NCBI GenBank assembly: GCA_025403435.1
Contig: CM046333.1
Span: forward strand, 37,717,521 to 37,781,520
DNA: 64,000 bases
Direction of reading: 5' to 3'
Source of the DNA: Artocarpus heterophyllus
Taxonomy: Eukaryota; Streptophyta; Magnoliopsida; Rosales; Moraceae
Shown: positions 34,445-45,830 of the stretch, piece after piece
Numbering within the stretch: the first letter of the stretch is position 1
Layout of the letters: each line of letters opens with the position of its first letter
Translations under genes and position numbers: made by a program
Notes under the pieces: model-generated
The model's database searches: none
The model's input: the letters and a program-made list of their open reading frames with translations, nothing else
What the model was told of the DNA's origin: nothing

Positions 34445-37206
34445 TAATAGCAAGTTATACTGAAAGATTGCAGGTGGGGCCCCTATTGTCAAATTGTTCC
34501 TTTGTTGTATTGCCAAAGTTTGCACCGATGCAACTTCGTTTTTTGGTTAGTCCAATCTGTAAGTTCTTGAACATTTTTTGGCAGCAAATCCTACATATGT
34601 TGTACTCACCGGAATATACAATCAAAGTTTGATGCATGAGAACCAAAAAAAAAAATTTATTGTTATTGTTGTTCTTTCTCCGCTGCCGCTGATTGTTTAA
34701 TCTTGAGCTAGCTGCCTTAGCAAAACTTGGACCCTTGGAAAAGAAATCATGTTCAAAGATTGACTTCCATAAGAAACCCTTTTTTTATTTTTATTTTTCA
34801 TTTTTATCTGATTCCCTTTCTTTTTGTGTGTTGCGATGGAACAGTGAGGAGGAGTTGGAGAATTTAGATCAATCCAGATCTAGTGACCATCAAGTTAACA
34901 TTTCTTAATCAAAGGAAGATATGACGTTCCATGATATATTTGTCCCTTAGGCACTGATCAAAATAGCTCCTATTTCTTAAATATTTATGTTCAAAACTGA
35001 AAATAAATAGGTGAATAAATAAATAATACAGCCCTTCCACTTGTTAATTGATAAATTATGCTTTATATGACAAAGCCCCAGAAGTTGGTTTGGAACAACT
35101 AATCCTACAAAATTGAATTGAAGGAACAATATTCTGTTTAATTTTATTCAAAGTCTCAAATCATGATTGAGATGCTATCAATAATCAAACATTGACGACT
35201 AAAATACTCACTCAGATGTAGGGTTGAGATTACATTCCATTTTTGGTCTTTTGATAACAATCACTCATGAAGCTAGAGTCAGATTGTATCGGTCAATATG
35301 ATTCTCCAGGAATAACAATACAAAACCGTTTCTAACTAAACAAGATTCACAAAAGTTCATTAATGTCTAGAGACAATGTACAAGCTAGAGAGGTGGACAA
35401 GGCATAGGCAGTTCCGAGATGGACCCATATTGGTTGGAAATTGAAATCTCTTTTTTAAGTTTTAACTGTGTTTAGAGATTATGGTTGGACTCAAAAGTTG
35501 TTACATCATCATGATAGGAGTTATTTGGAGGCATTGCATGTGATCTTGAAAGCTACAGATTTGTGGTAACCCAAAATTCCTTTCTTGAAACTTTTGGTGG
35601 GTCTTGGAGATCAAAAATCGCTAGCTAGTTGTCCTTAAATAATAAATAAAGAAAACACCCTACTGGCTAGGGGTTCACATTTTATCCTTGAAAAGTTTGA
35701 GGTAATTTTGCTGCAAATGGAATATTCTTTGGACCACTGATTGGTTCCTTCTATTTAATTGAATTAGAGAAATATTACTTTTTACAGTGTTTGTATTTGA
35801 ATACAAAATTTTTGAAGGAGTCGAGATCTATTGTATTATTGTTCTAATTAGAATTTGGATACATTATTAAATTACTTAAATATTTTTAGAATATAAGTCC
35901 TATTCATTTGGTTGGGGTTATTAAATTTAAATGACATGATAAACAAGTATGGATAGACAACCAATAAAGCATGAAATTAGAAATAATAGATCTAAACTCT
36001 TTTTGAATATTAATTTTAGCCTAATTTTTATATAAAATAGTAAGAAGAGATAACCAATAAAAAAAACTGAAAAAGTGGTACTGAAATTAATTTATATGTT
36101 CTTTGTAGTGACTGATGAATACCGTATGGAATGTAGATTGAAGAAGAGATGTTTACATACATACTTTTTTTTGTTCATATCAATTAATTTATTAATTTTC
36201 TTTTTAAAATAGTGCTTTTTTATTAATTTTTGGCCGACAAACAAATTCGGCTGTGGGGTGGCATATCGGATGCTCTATTATGTAATGGGATTTTTAGTCC
36301 ACTTTGCTTCCACACTCTTCACTATTAGAAAGCTCAAGAGTTTTCTCTCTTTTTGTTTTACCTTTTTTCCTTTTTGATCTGTAACGTGGAAACATTAATT
36401 TAAAGCTAGCAAGAATATTTATGTGAACTAAAGAGACTTACAGTTAGGTGGTAGGAAGCATCTACTGGTATTAAATATTATTATTTTTAAATGTAAAGTA
36501 AAAATATTTTTAAAAGAGAAATTGCTCTAGACATCAATTCTAATGCTAATTTTTATATTATATTTATGAGTCGTTATTTTTTTTTATTAATAGATGTTTG
36601 AAATATTACCATGTCATTTATAATAAGAGGCTGTATCTACCAACAAATAAATAATAACCCAAAAATTGACATGAAAATTAAGATTAGGATTAATGTCCCT
36701 ACAATAACATAGAGTTTAAGATTAGGATTTTTATATTGACTAACATTAATCGTTAGTCCATATCAAAATCATAAAAATATGAAAATTAACACAAATTAAT
36801 AGAAGTTGTTAAAGATTTAACGAATCTGAGACTATATATCTTTTTCATAGACAATATTCTCCAGAAAATAGCATTTGAATAAACTGCAATGATTTCACGA
36901 TTTACTTACATGAACAACAGTTGCTTGAACAAAATTCCTCTCAAGAAACGAATATTCAAAGTGCTTTTCTTTCTTTTCCCTTTATCCCCCTTTTCTATTT
37001 TTTATTTTTTGGGTGGAGAAAGTTGTTATCACTGTATATGTGGCTGGGAATTGGGATCGCAACAATCGTTGACCATGAAGACTTAATGCTTATGCAATGA
37101 GTCTCTATCTCTCCAATTAGACGCAAGAAGGTGTTTTAGGAAAAACTGCTAAGAACCCTCATCTACTTTATTGCTGTCTAATAACGAAGTGCTTGGAAAA
37201 TATGTT
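34445..37206. other. 3' UTR of the UGNT1-like gene and intergenic DNA
   Basis: The 3' UTR probably ends near 34600-34650 (AATATACAATC, then A-rich sequence). Beyond that I see no gene: AT-rich sequence with short ORFs lacking any domain, several (TTA)/(A) rich runs and no identifiable transposon ends. Confidence 0.5.
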
Positions 37207-37211
37207 TATAA

Positions 37212-37961
37212 CGTTAGGGAGATTGTAATATGCTTCTTTGAAATGTTAAAGATAAAGACATATTTGTTGAAATGAAATACATATATTTTTAATGTGTTTA
37301 AAGGGCGCACTTAGTGTTATGTAGGGCTTATGACACGACAACCTAACACGAACATGACGCAATTTTTTACTAGTTAGTGTCAGCAACATAAGCTGTGAGT
37401 CTTTTTCTTGTCAACCTAAAATTGACCACCCAAAAATAAGTCATGCTCGTGTCAACTTACTCAATACTAAATTGACATATCGCTTATTGTTTTATTATTT
37501 TTTTAACAAACATTTTTCCTAGTATATATAATATCGATAAATTGACACTAAGTTAGATATGTTTGTATTATAAAAGTGATTTAATTTTTAAAAAATATGT
37601 TTTTTATGTAATTTTGGAGCACAAATTATAATATAAAGTTATAAGATATCACAGGTCGATTTTGGTCGATGGTTTAATTTCGAGTTGTGAGTTCATTTCA
37701 AGTTGCTGATTGATTGGGAGTCACATGTTAATATGTCACGGGTTAAGGCGGGTCGTGTTCGTGTTGACCCATGTCAAGACGAGTAGTGTTAGTATCAAGA
37801 TTTTCCAAGCAGTTGAGGGTAATTTGTCATTATACTCTAGCAAACTTGAATAAGTGAAGCAAATAAAAACTTTAATGAAAGTTCATTACACACCTCTAAT
37901 ACTCTCTCATTTTTTAGAAATTTATAGCCCCCATTCTGTCAAACACTCAAATTCTCCAATA
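37212..37961 (+). repeat. 5' LTR of copia element 3, with internal rearrangement
   Basis: Starts CGTTAGGGAGATTG (TG mutated to CG) and ends ATTCTCCAATA. The ends match the 3' LTR, but the centre (about 37305-37810) does not. That centre has imperfect inverted ends, ATGACACGACAACCTAACACG at about 37330 and its approximate complement (GTCGTGTTCGTGTTGACCC) at about 37750. A foldback or hAT-like repeat has probably replaced part of the LTR. Confidence 0.75.
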
Positions 37962-38004
37962 ATGTTAAAGGTTTTAGTCTACTACGATAGAAATTGACAA
38001 GAAT

Positions 38005-38086
38005 ATGGCGTCCTTCCTCAATCTAAATGTGCAACTCGATTGTTTTGATGGCATGAACTTCACTCACTAGAAGGGAAAGTTGTTCT
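38005..38086 (+). pseudogene. N-terminal gag fragment of copia element 3
   Basis: ATG at 38005 opens MASFLNLNVQLDCFDGMNF, the usual N-terminal copia Gag layout, then a TAG at the expected Trp of the next block and KGKL. The frame ends where the nested repeat begins at 38087. The rest of Gag and the protease are missing. Confidence 0.75.
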
Positions 38087-39830
38087 TGTTGGTTTTGGAA
38101 AACATTTTTCACAAAAATAGCGGAAACGTGGTTATAGTGTGGAACATATGTAATAAAAAATTTTCTCAAAATTTTTGTAAAACATGCCATAGATTATATT
38201 AATTTAATAATAAATAAATATATATAAACTTTTATTTACCCGGATGATGAAAGGAGATTGGAAATCCTATATTAAGGAAGACGTTCTCTATAAATAAAAC
38301 CACTGTCTTTCTCGTCTAATCCTTGACACCGGAATATACAATCGTGTGGGTGTTGGAGGAATTAAAGGTTTTGTAGGATCACTCGACTAACTTTTAGTCA
38401 CATGTTAATCTCAACATAAGAGCAAAACGGGTCTTGGGATGTAAAATTTTTCTTCACTCACTTTCTCTCTCTTACGTGCCTATGTGAGGAAATTCTAGTA
38501 GAGTTCTCTTAGTCTCTTCAAGACTCACAATTATGTAAAGATAGAGAAGACTTCTATTTATAAAGAATGGGAGACCTATTTAATTCCAAAAGCTTCCTTT
38601 ATTTAATTTAAATATCAAATGTTTAATTAAGATAAAAGACACAAGTTTCTCTTTTCCATTAGCATAATAGGCGCTACACACAGATACTCTATCTGTGTGT
38701 GTGGCACCAACTTGTAGATAGGAGAGAAAAAATACTGCTTGTTACCTAGTCCGAATTTATTTCCAATTTTAACATTCCAAATTTGAATTAAATCACAATT
38801 ATCTAAAAATAGAAAATCTAAATATGAAAACTTTGTAAACAAGCTTTGAAGTATACAAGAGAATTTCCCTCATTATTGTGCGCGTCATATGCAGTGGGAC
38901 CCACCCACTGTATGTCTTTTAAAATTAATTATTTATTATTAAATAATCTCATTATTTAATAATTATAAATTAATTCATAATTAATTTATTTTGAGTGTTA
39001 TTTAATTTAGAATTTCATAATTCTAAATTAATTATTTAAACCAATAATTCTACTTGTCCAAGCAGTGTTTGCAACGATGGTAGGAGGACTAATGGACCCA
39101 TAAGTCGATCCTCCATAAATAATTTATAATTAGAGTTAAGTAAAATCTGTTAACCTCTAAATTACTTTTTTATTCTTGAGTTCTATTGATTTTTTAATGA
39201 ATAGTAAATTTATGAACTTAATCACAAATTGAGCGCTTATATTATTTAAGCCCCGAATCAATATTAAAGAGAATTATTTATCTGCTTCTCGTTAGAGAAG
39301 AAATAAATTCCATCTTGTAATAATAATATTCCCGGCTACTTACTTCATTATGCCTCCAAACTACAGGAAATAGTATTACATCCTTAATCCATACCGAGTA
39401 ATCAAAAGACATAAATCCATAAATAGGAGTCTGCTAATAACTCAGGATTAAAGTAATCTTATATATGACAATCGGTCTATGTGATTAGAACTTGCTATAC
39501 TTAACAAAATTATTACTTGTTCATATTATATCGTCCCGGTCCTACATAATCTCATTATGTACAATGCACTTATTTAATGACTCACTATATTAACGGTTTG
39601 GATAAGATCGTTCCATTCTCAATGGGAATGACTTGTAGTAGTAACGCTTAATCAAAGATACCATACTTCAATTGAATAATTAATTATAATAATTATACGT
39701 TATTGACCATTTTAATTATCATCCTTAAAGCTAATCCTATTGTATATAATATTTAAATACAATATTGAAGGTCACATAGATAGTTATAGAATTTTAATGA
39801 TATTCATAAAGTATTTGTTGATAGGTAATT
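38087..39830 (-). mobile_element. probable inverted LTR or element fragment nested in copia element 3 (right end unresolved)
   Basis: Starts TGTTGGTTTTGGAAAAC, followed by AGCGGAAACG, a layout like the inverted solo LTR at 4212 (TGTTGGAAAC..GCAGCGGAA). It continues for about 1.7 kb of AT-rich non-coding sequence with GACTCACTAT and CTCATTATGTACAATG motifs in LTR style. I could not fix the right end or find a copy of the left flank (GTTCT) as a target duplication. It is not the same family as element 1. Confidence 0.45.
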
Positions 39831-41338
39831 CGTACCAAGCCCCTTCGATGGCCGAAGCCCAACAACCTTGTCCTACGGCATCGATATGCTTGATTCATGG
39901 AACTATCGTGGCTCATAAATTGGTAGGCCATAAGTAGTTAAATGGGCCCATTTATTTTGGTTTGAATCAATTTTAAGTCCTACTAGGGGATCTTAAAGTT
40001 AATTGAATTGAAGTGACGAAGAAAATAAACCTAAAAAGCCTTCTTTTTTACCCTTTAAAATAGCCCAAAAACTCTATTTTTTGCTTAGCACAGCCTAAGG
40101 AGTCAAAAACCAAATCTAGCAATCATTTTTGCAGCAAAAATGTTGAAAAAACCCAACAATAGAGCACCAGGTATGCCTCTAGAGCACCCAGTACACCTCA
40201 ACAGGGGGTCTGTTTATGGCAAGACAACATTTGCTTGAGTCGAAAATCCATCGTCAGAGGTGTCGCGTGCTCACCTCTGTCACTAATTCCTGCCCTAAAT
40301 TTTGAAGTAATACTGGTGATGCGTCAAAAATTTCAGAATTGATGAAAATAGAGAGACTTAGCTTCGAAGGGAGGAGCATGCTTGTTAGTTCTCCAAAAAT
40401 AAATGGTCAGTCTTAGTCAAATCACCTAGGAGCATTAGGCCTAGAAGAACGTTAGGGTAGCCATAAATGTATGGTATTTTTGGCCAACTCGAAAATCAAC
40501 ATCTAAAAGCACCTGACGCTACTTGCTCTAGAGGGAAACAAAGCCATCATACGGTGTCAATGTACTAGGATACCAGCTCCGGAGCAAGTTCAGCCACCTT
40601 CATTATAAATATCCCTTATCTCCGCTATTCAACGAGACATGATCAGAGGGACTTAAGCCCATATTTCCATACCTTTTTCACCCTCCATAGCTTTAGAAAA
40701 TCATCATCCTTTTCCAAGTTTGTGCTCTTCAGACTTGAAAGATTTTCCAAAAATTTTTCAAAAAACTCGTCGCCTTCTCTGTCGACGATCAAGTCCCTCC
40801 TCCGTTACTCACTTTAGCCTTTTCCAATCTTACAAAATTGCTACCAAAACACTTAGAAGCCTTGTCAAAGTTCGTCACTAGCCTTAGTAGTTTCTGAAAT
40901 TCAAGCCTCACTTCTTGATGGTTTGAACTCAACGAAGGAGGCGACTTGCGTTTGCCTCCTAGAGCAATTTTTGAAAAATTTAAGATGCTTCAAAACTTAT
41001 TGTATCAGCACTTCAACTCATGAAAGTAGCCCAAATCCAGCAACGGAGGCAGCTTTGCCTCTACCCTCTGAAGCCATTCATCCATCAACCATTGACTACT
41101 CCTCCCATTGTCACCGCTTACGATAGTTCCTCCATTGTTTTGTTTTTTGTGTTTTCTTGGTTTCTGGTTACAGGTTTCATTCCAATTGTTCGACAATGGA
41201 GCGGGTCTTAGAACCGTCTTCTTCAGCTCAATCTGAGCTTAACCATCTTCGCAACTCGTTGTAGGTCCTGCCATACAAACTTATTCATCGCTCCAGCCAT
41301 GTCATCATCAACACTGTGAATCAGGGACCAAAGCATAT
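39831..41338. other. unresolved repetitive DNA inside copia element 3
   Basis: Non-coding or badly decayed. TTATAAATATCCC at about 40603 resembles a TATA box, followed by a C/T-rich stretch (40660-40830) as in an LTR transcript leader, so this may be part of an LTR. Short ORFs near 40923-41211 overlap on both strands and carry no domain. Confidence 0.35.
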
Positions 41339-42840
41339 TGTTGTGAAAAATTACACAATGCAAGTGCATGTTATCGCTTAAATAAGTAAGAAAGTAGTAA
41401 ATTGAGTATCATTTCCATGAGGATTGATTGCCCACTAAGTACGGAAATTATATTGACGTTAATTTTATTTGAATAATCAAAAAGAAAATAATGGTATTGA
41501 GAAAATCAAAATAAAACAATAAACAAGAAATAAAATAAAATAAAGAAAAATTCAATAACCTAAAGACCTAGGGTTTTCGATTTCACCATAACTAATCCGT
41601 TTTAATCATTTAAAGGGTGTCTGGCACATGGTGGTCTGGACCATTTTTTCAGTTATAAAAAGTGTAAAGCTCTCACATTCTACAAAACAATAAAAAAAAA
41701 TCGCTATAGTGTAAAACTCTCACATGCTACAGTTAAAATAGTTCTAACCAGCAGTTCTAACCACCTTGCCAAACACCCTATGAATCTCATCAGTATCAAA
41801 TTATTTTCTTAGTTAACAGTCAAAAATCTCTAATTCAATGCTCTCTATTGGGTTACACTAAAAATATCGTCAACTGTTAACCCACTATATGTCTATGTGA
41901 ATTACAACAATAAAAAATTCATTAAGCTCCATAGATTTTTATGTAACAACTATACAAACTATGCAAGTATATGTCTATCTTACATGCAATTTATGGCATT
42001 CATCACAATGATCGAAAAACGTAGATTTCCTATCGGTTTCATTATGAATCAACAAATCATCTAATTAGCGGCCAATTAATCAAATGCATTAAGAGCAATG
42101 AAGAACACTTAACTAGAAAAAATAATTCATCACTAAATTGAAAGAAAAATTGAAACACCATAATTAGGTAAAATCAAAGCCCTAGAAATAAAAACCAAGG
42201 GTTTAATATCTCAAATAGAAAAAATAAAAAGAGAAGAAAACCAAAAAGAAAACCCTATATAAAGGTGTCACAAGTCTTTGCATCTGACTCTCTAACTTTC
42301 AATCTTTTCTTCTTGGTCTTCAAAATATCTTTTCCCTTGAATTCTAAACCTAAAATAAATATAAAAACAAAAACCTAAAAGAAATTGCCTAGATGTTTCT
42401 CCCCAGCTCTCAATATTGGGAAATTAGGCCTCCAAAAATCCCTTCTCCAAAAATAAAAACCTAAACCTCAAATATTTTTTTTCCTTTTTTCCTCCTATCG
42501 GCTGCAAAAGCAGCCTTCGAATGGATGCAATCAGCCCTCGCCTTTACTGCTTCATCACAACTGTATATATGCTTTTCTTCTTGATTCCCACGCCAACCAA
42601 AACAAAAGAAACAAGTACTAGGGCGATCAGCATGTGGACAAGAGGCAAGGCAAATGGAGGAAGACTTAATGTGGCATATTTGGCGCACAACAAATGGCTG
42701 CAATACGGATTGCACGAGAAGAAATCTAGACCGAAGTACTAGATCTTATCGCTAGCAGAGTGTTGCTGACATACTAGGCCCACAGAGTACTGCTGACATT
42801 CTTGTGATGCCATGTACAAACCAAGCATTAATAAAAATAA
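41339..42840. other. unresolved repeat, possibly LTR-derived, containing a MITE
   Basis: Starts TGTTGTGAAAAATTAC, ACAATGCAAGTGC, then TATCATTTCCATGAGGATTG. This wording (long terminal AT-rich tract, then a GGGATTG-like block and CTAGGGTTTTCGATTTCACC) is often seen in plant non-autonomous LTR elements. No right terminus was identified; the sequence gives way to element 3 integrase at about 42840. No ORF is supported. Confidence 0.35.
41615..41778. mobile_element. MITE, GGGTGTTTGG family (copy B)
   Basis: 164 bp with ends GGGTGTCTGG and CCAAACACCC. The interior matches copy A in motif order: GTGGT near the left end, AGTTATAAAAAGTGTAAAGCTCTCACATTCTAC, a poly-A, AGTGTAAAACTCTCACATGCTAC, and GTTCTAACCA at the right. 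It is the best-preserved copy in the window. Confidence 0.75.
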
Positions 42841-43900
42841 AGTTATGAATTCTACTTATATGATTGATTCTTTTGATGTTTGGCATGCATGTTTAAATCT
42901 TTGGAATACATGTGTAAGTAAGGCTTGATTAATTGTAAGAATGTAGAACATGATAGCTGTAGGATTTGTATACAAGCAAAGATAACAAAGAAACCTTTTT
43001 CTAATCCCGAACAAAATACTCAAATAGTGGATCTAATACATACCGCTGTATGTAAGTATAATGGAATTTTAACAAAAGGAAAAAGAAGATACTTTATCAT
43101 TTTCATTGATGATTGTTCTAGATACACATATGTGTACTTAATTAGAATAAAAGATGAAGCCTTTGATAAGTTTAAACTCTTTAAGGCTAAAGTTGAGAAC
43201 CAAAAAGATAAAAAGATTAAAATGTTTCGAAATGATAAAGGTGGTAAATATTTCTCGAATAAGTTTGATGCTTTCTGTGAAGAGCATGGTATTATTCACC
43301 AAAAGTTAGCTTCTTTTCTCCTCAACAAAGTAGTTTGGTTGAAGGAAAAAATATGATATTTACCGATATGATTAACTCTATGATTCTTAATACTAAATTG
43401 CTAAATAACTTATAAGGGGAAGCTTTACTTACTGCATGTTATATTTATAATAGAACTACATCTATGAAAACACGAAACCAAACTTGATGTATTTAAGGGT
43501 ATGGAGCTGTTTAGCCTTCTATAGAATGCATGACACTAAAACATCAAAGTTGGGTGCAAGAGGAATTAAATATGTTTTTGTAGGTTATGCTGAAAATTTA
43601 AATGCATATAGATTATTGAATCTAAATTCCAATGTAATTGAATCTAAATCCCAATGTAATTGTGGAATCAATAGATGTTGAATTTATTGAAAATAAATTT
43701 AGTGTTGATTCTACCATTGATTTGGAATCTAATGTTGATCAACCATGCAACTATACTCTTGGTACATCCATTACTAACAAAAGGAAAGATTCTATAACAT
43801 CTTTCGAACTGAGGAAAAGTAATCATGAAAGAACAGAAAAGTTATTAGCATTGGATTTTATTTCATCTCAAGCTTTGACCTTCTTAGTTGAAGGAGAGAG
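42841..43900 (+). pseudogene. copia element 3 integrase, degenerate
   Basis: The HHCC region is recognisable (DSFDVWHACLN, then CRICIQAKITKKPF). The core follows with HTAVCKYNG, where the first catalytic Asp of HTD is Ala, and RNDKGGKYFS in place of the usual second-Asp block. The frame breaks around 43370-43480. It then resumes as WSCLAFYRMHD and GARGIKYVFVGYAENLNAYRLLNLNSN. A 22-bp tandem duplication (43618-43661) shifts the frame again. The frame is cut off by the solo LTR at 43901. Confidence 0.85.
43618..43661. repeat. 22-bp tandem duplication in copia element 3 integrase
   Basis: GAATCTAAATTCCAATGTAA plus TT at 43618-43639 is repeated at 43640-43661 with one T-to-C change. The 22-bp length causes a +1 frameshift, which explains the two overlapping reading frames that meet here. 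Confidence 0.9.
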
Positions 43901-45825
43901 TGTTGGAAAATGATACGTAGTGAAAATTTTAAATTCTTTAAATCAAAGTCTTTTTCAAATAATAAGTTTGACATGCTAAGTACATAAATTAATAAAAGAT
44001 CTTACGTACTTCTTTTGTATATCGAAGACTGTAGAAACTCCGACTAAAGAAGAACATCTCGAAAAAGCCTCAACCAACTGGTCTTCCTTGCTTGTCTCTT
44101 TCCACGATCGGAATGTGAGTGGTCGCACATCATACAGTTATTCCTTCGGCGACTCTCCTTCCAACCACTTGATAAAACCAAGAACTAAGGCTCTTGATGT
44201 TGAAAAATAGCTCTCTGAGAGTTTTAGAGTTTCTTTTACTAGGATACCCACTCTATACTTTTCAAATGATCTGAGGAACAGTGAAAAATAGTTCCCTTTA
44301 TATAGCAGTCGAATTTAGGGTTAATCCCTATCAAATTATGCTTCAAAATTCGAGTTTAGATCAACTTCTAATAAAAAGCGCTCAAATATGTGTAATAGGA
44401 TTATCGCATGGTCGGCTTGCCGAACTGGCTCCATCGGCTTGTCGAACTTTGCCATCGGCCTGCCGACCAAGCGATAATTTAAAAATCTCAGAATATCTTA
44501 TTTCACATGAAAATCTTAGATAAAGCTTCAGTTTTAATTCAAATAACCTAGTAAAGAAGTTATCTAATCAAAACAGTCATATACAGATAATCCCATATCA
44601 AATAAAATATTATCCAAATAATTCAACGTGTTTATCTTGAATTAGTTCACAAAATTAATTAAACTAATAAACCAACATGAATTATTAAATCCAATATATT
44701 GAATTTTAACCAATCTAACAATAAACATAAGTCACAAATATGTAGGAAAAACATGTCATTTCGTTACATAAATTATTATGAGCTAGCAAAGGGGACCTGA
44801 TGGACATATATAGATTAAACTCCTATAATTATAAAATAACATATTCTAGATACATATGTTTTATAATTTTCAACTCTAACGCTACTCCATTAAACGCTTA
44901 AAGCTGCACTATCAAATTATCTAAAATTACGAAGCTCCAATAAGCTAATTGTCCATGACATATCATAAAGTGTAATTTCCCCATAGGATATTCATAATCA
45001 ACTTAATGATAAATTCTGCTTTGCCTTTCCAATTATTTTTATCTTATGTTCTATTATCTCACCATTGGAATACTTACTATCCATAAATAGTATACTATTT
45101 GGTTACATCTATATATTCAAATGATTAAGCGCTCCAGTCTTTTACTTACAGGATAATGCATATAAGAGAATATCATTAACTCTGCAAAATAGCTATGGAT
45201 TCCACATCTATGAATAACGAGTCTATGTTAAACAAGAGTCATGTCTCTAATGTACTAGTATACGTATCATCATCAAATCAGGCTGTCACCCTTTGGTACA
45301 TCAAAAGACACAAGTCAAGAATTTGGGCCCATTAATTCATTTCAAGATTAAGACATAATACGTATAATTGTTTAAAGTGAATTGATTTAAACAAATAGAA
45401 TTATTAATCAAATCAATTCAAATTTTGTCCCGATCTAATATATCGCCACTTATGACAATATACCAATATTTCTACTCGCGGAGTCCTACTTCGATAACCA
45501 AGACAAGTCATATTTCGTTAAAGATGTAGACAACATAACAATCTTAATTTGAACAAAGTGCCCAACTTTATTCTCTCGATTGCAGACCTTATTATTTAGA
45601 CTGTCACTTTTGATATTCATGTCTTTCGCATAATCTATTTATCATATACACGATCTTAAAGGTTTAGACTGACAGTCTTTGATTTTTGTTTGCTTATTGT
45701 GCATTCAACAGAAAGGAACATAAGGAGAACAAAATTTGATATGTGAATAATAAATAAACTCTTTATGGATTAAATATCTCTAAAAACTTATTATATCATT
45801 TAATCTTAGGGCACCTAGTCTAACA
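43901..45825 (-). mobile_element. inverted solo LTR of the element 1 family, nested in copia element 3
   Basis: The 1925-bp segment runs TGTTGGAAAATG to CTAGTCTAACA and matches the reverse complement of element 1's LTR in order and content. It keeps the GAACG-type CTCAACCAACTGGTCTT block, the GGCTTGCCGA cluster at 44410-44467 and CATGACATATCATA. It is clearly more diverged than the copy at 4212. Flanks are GAGAG (43896-43900) and GATAG (45826-45830), a target duplication with one mismatch. No internal domain accompanies it. Confidence 0.88.
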
Positions 45826-45830
45826 GATAG

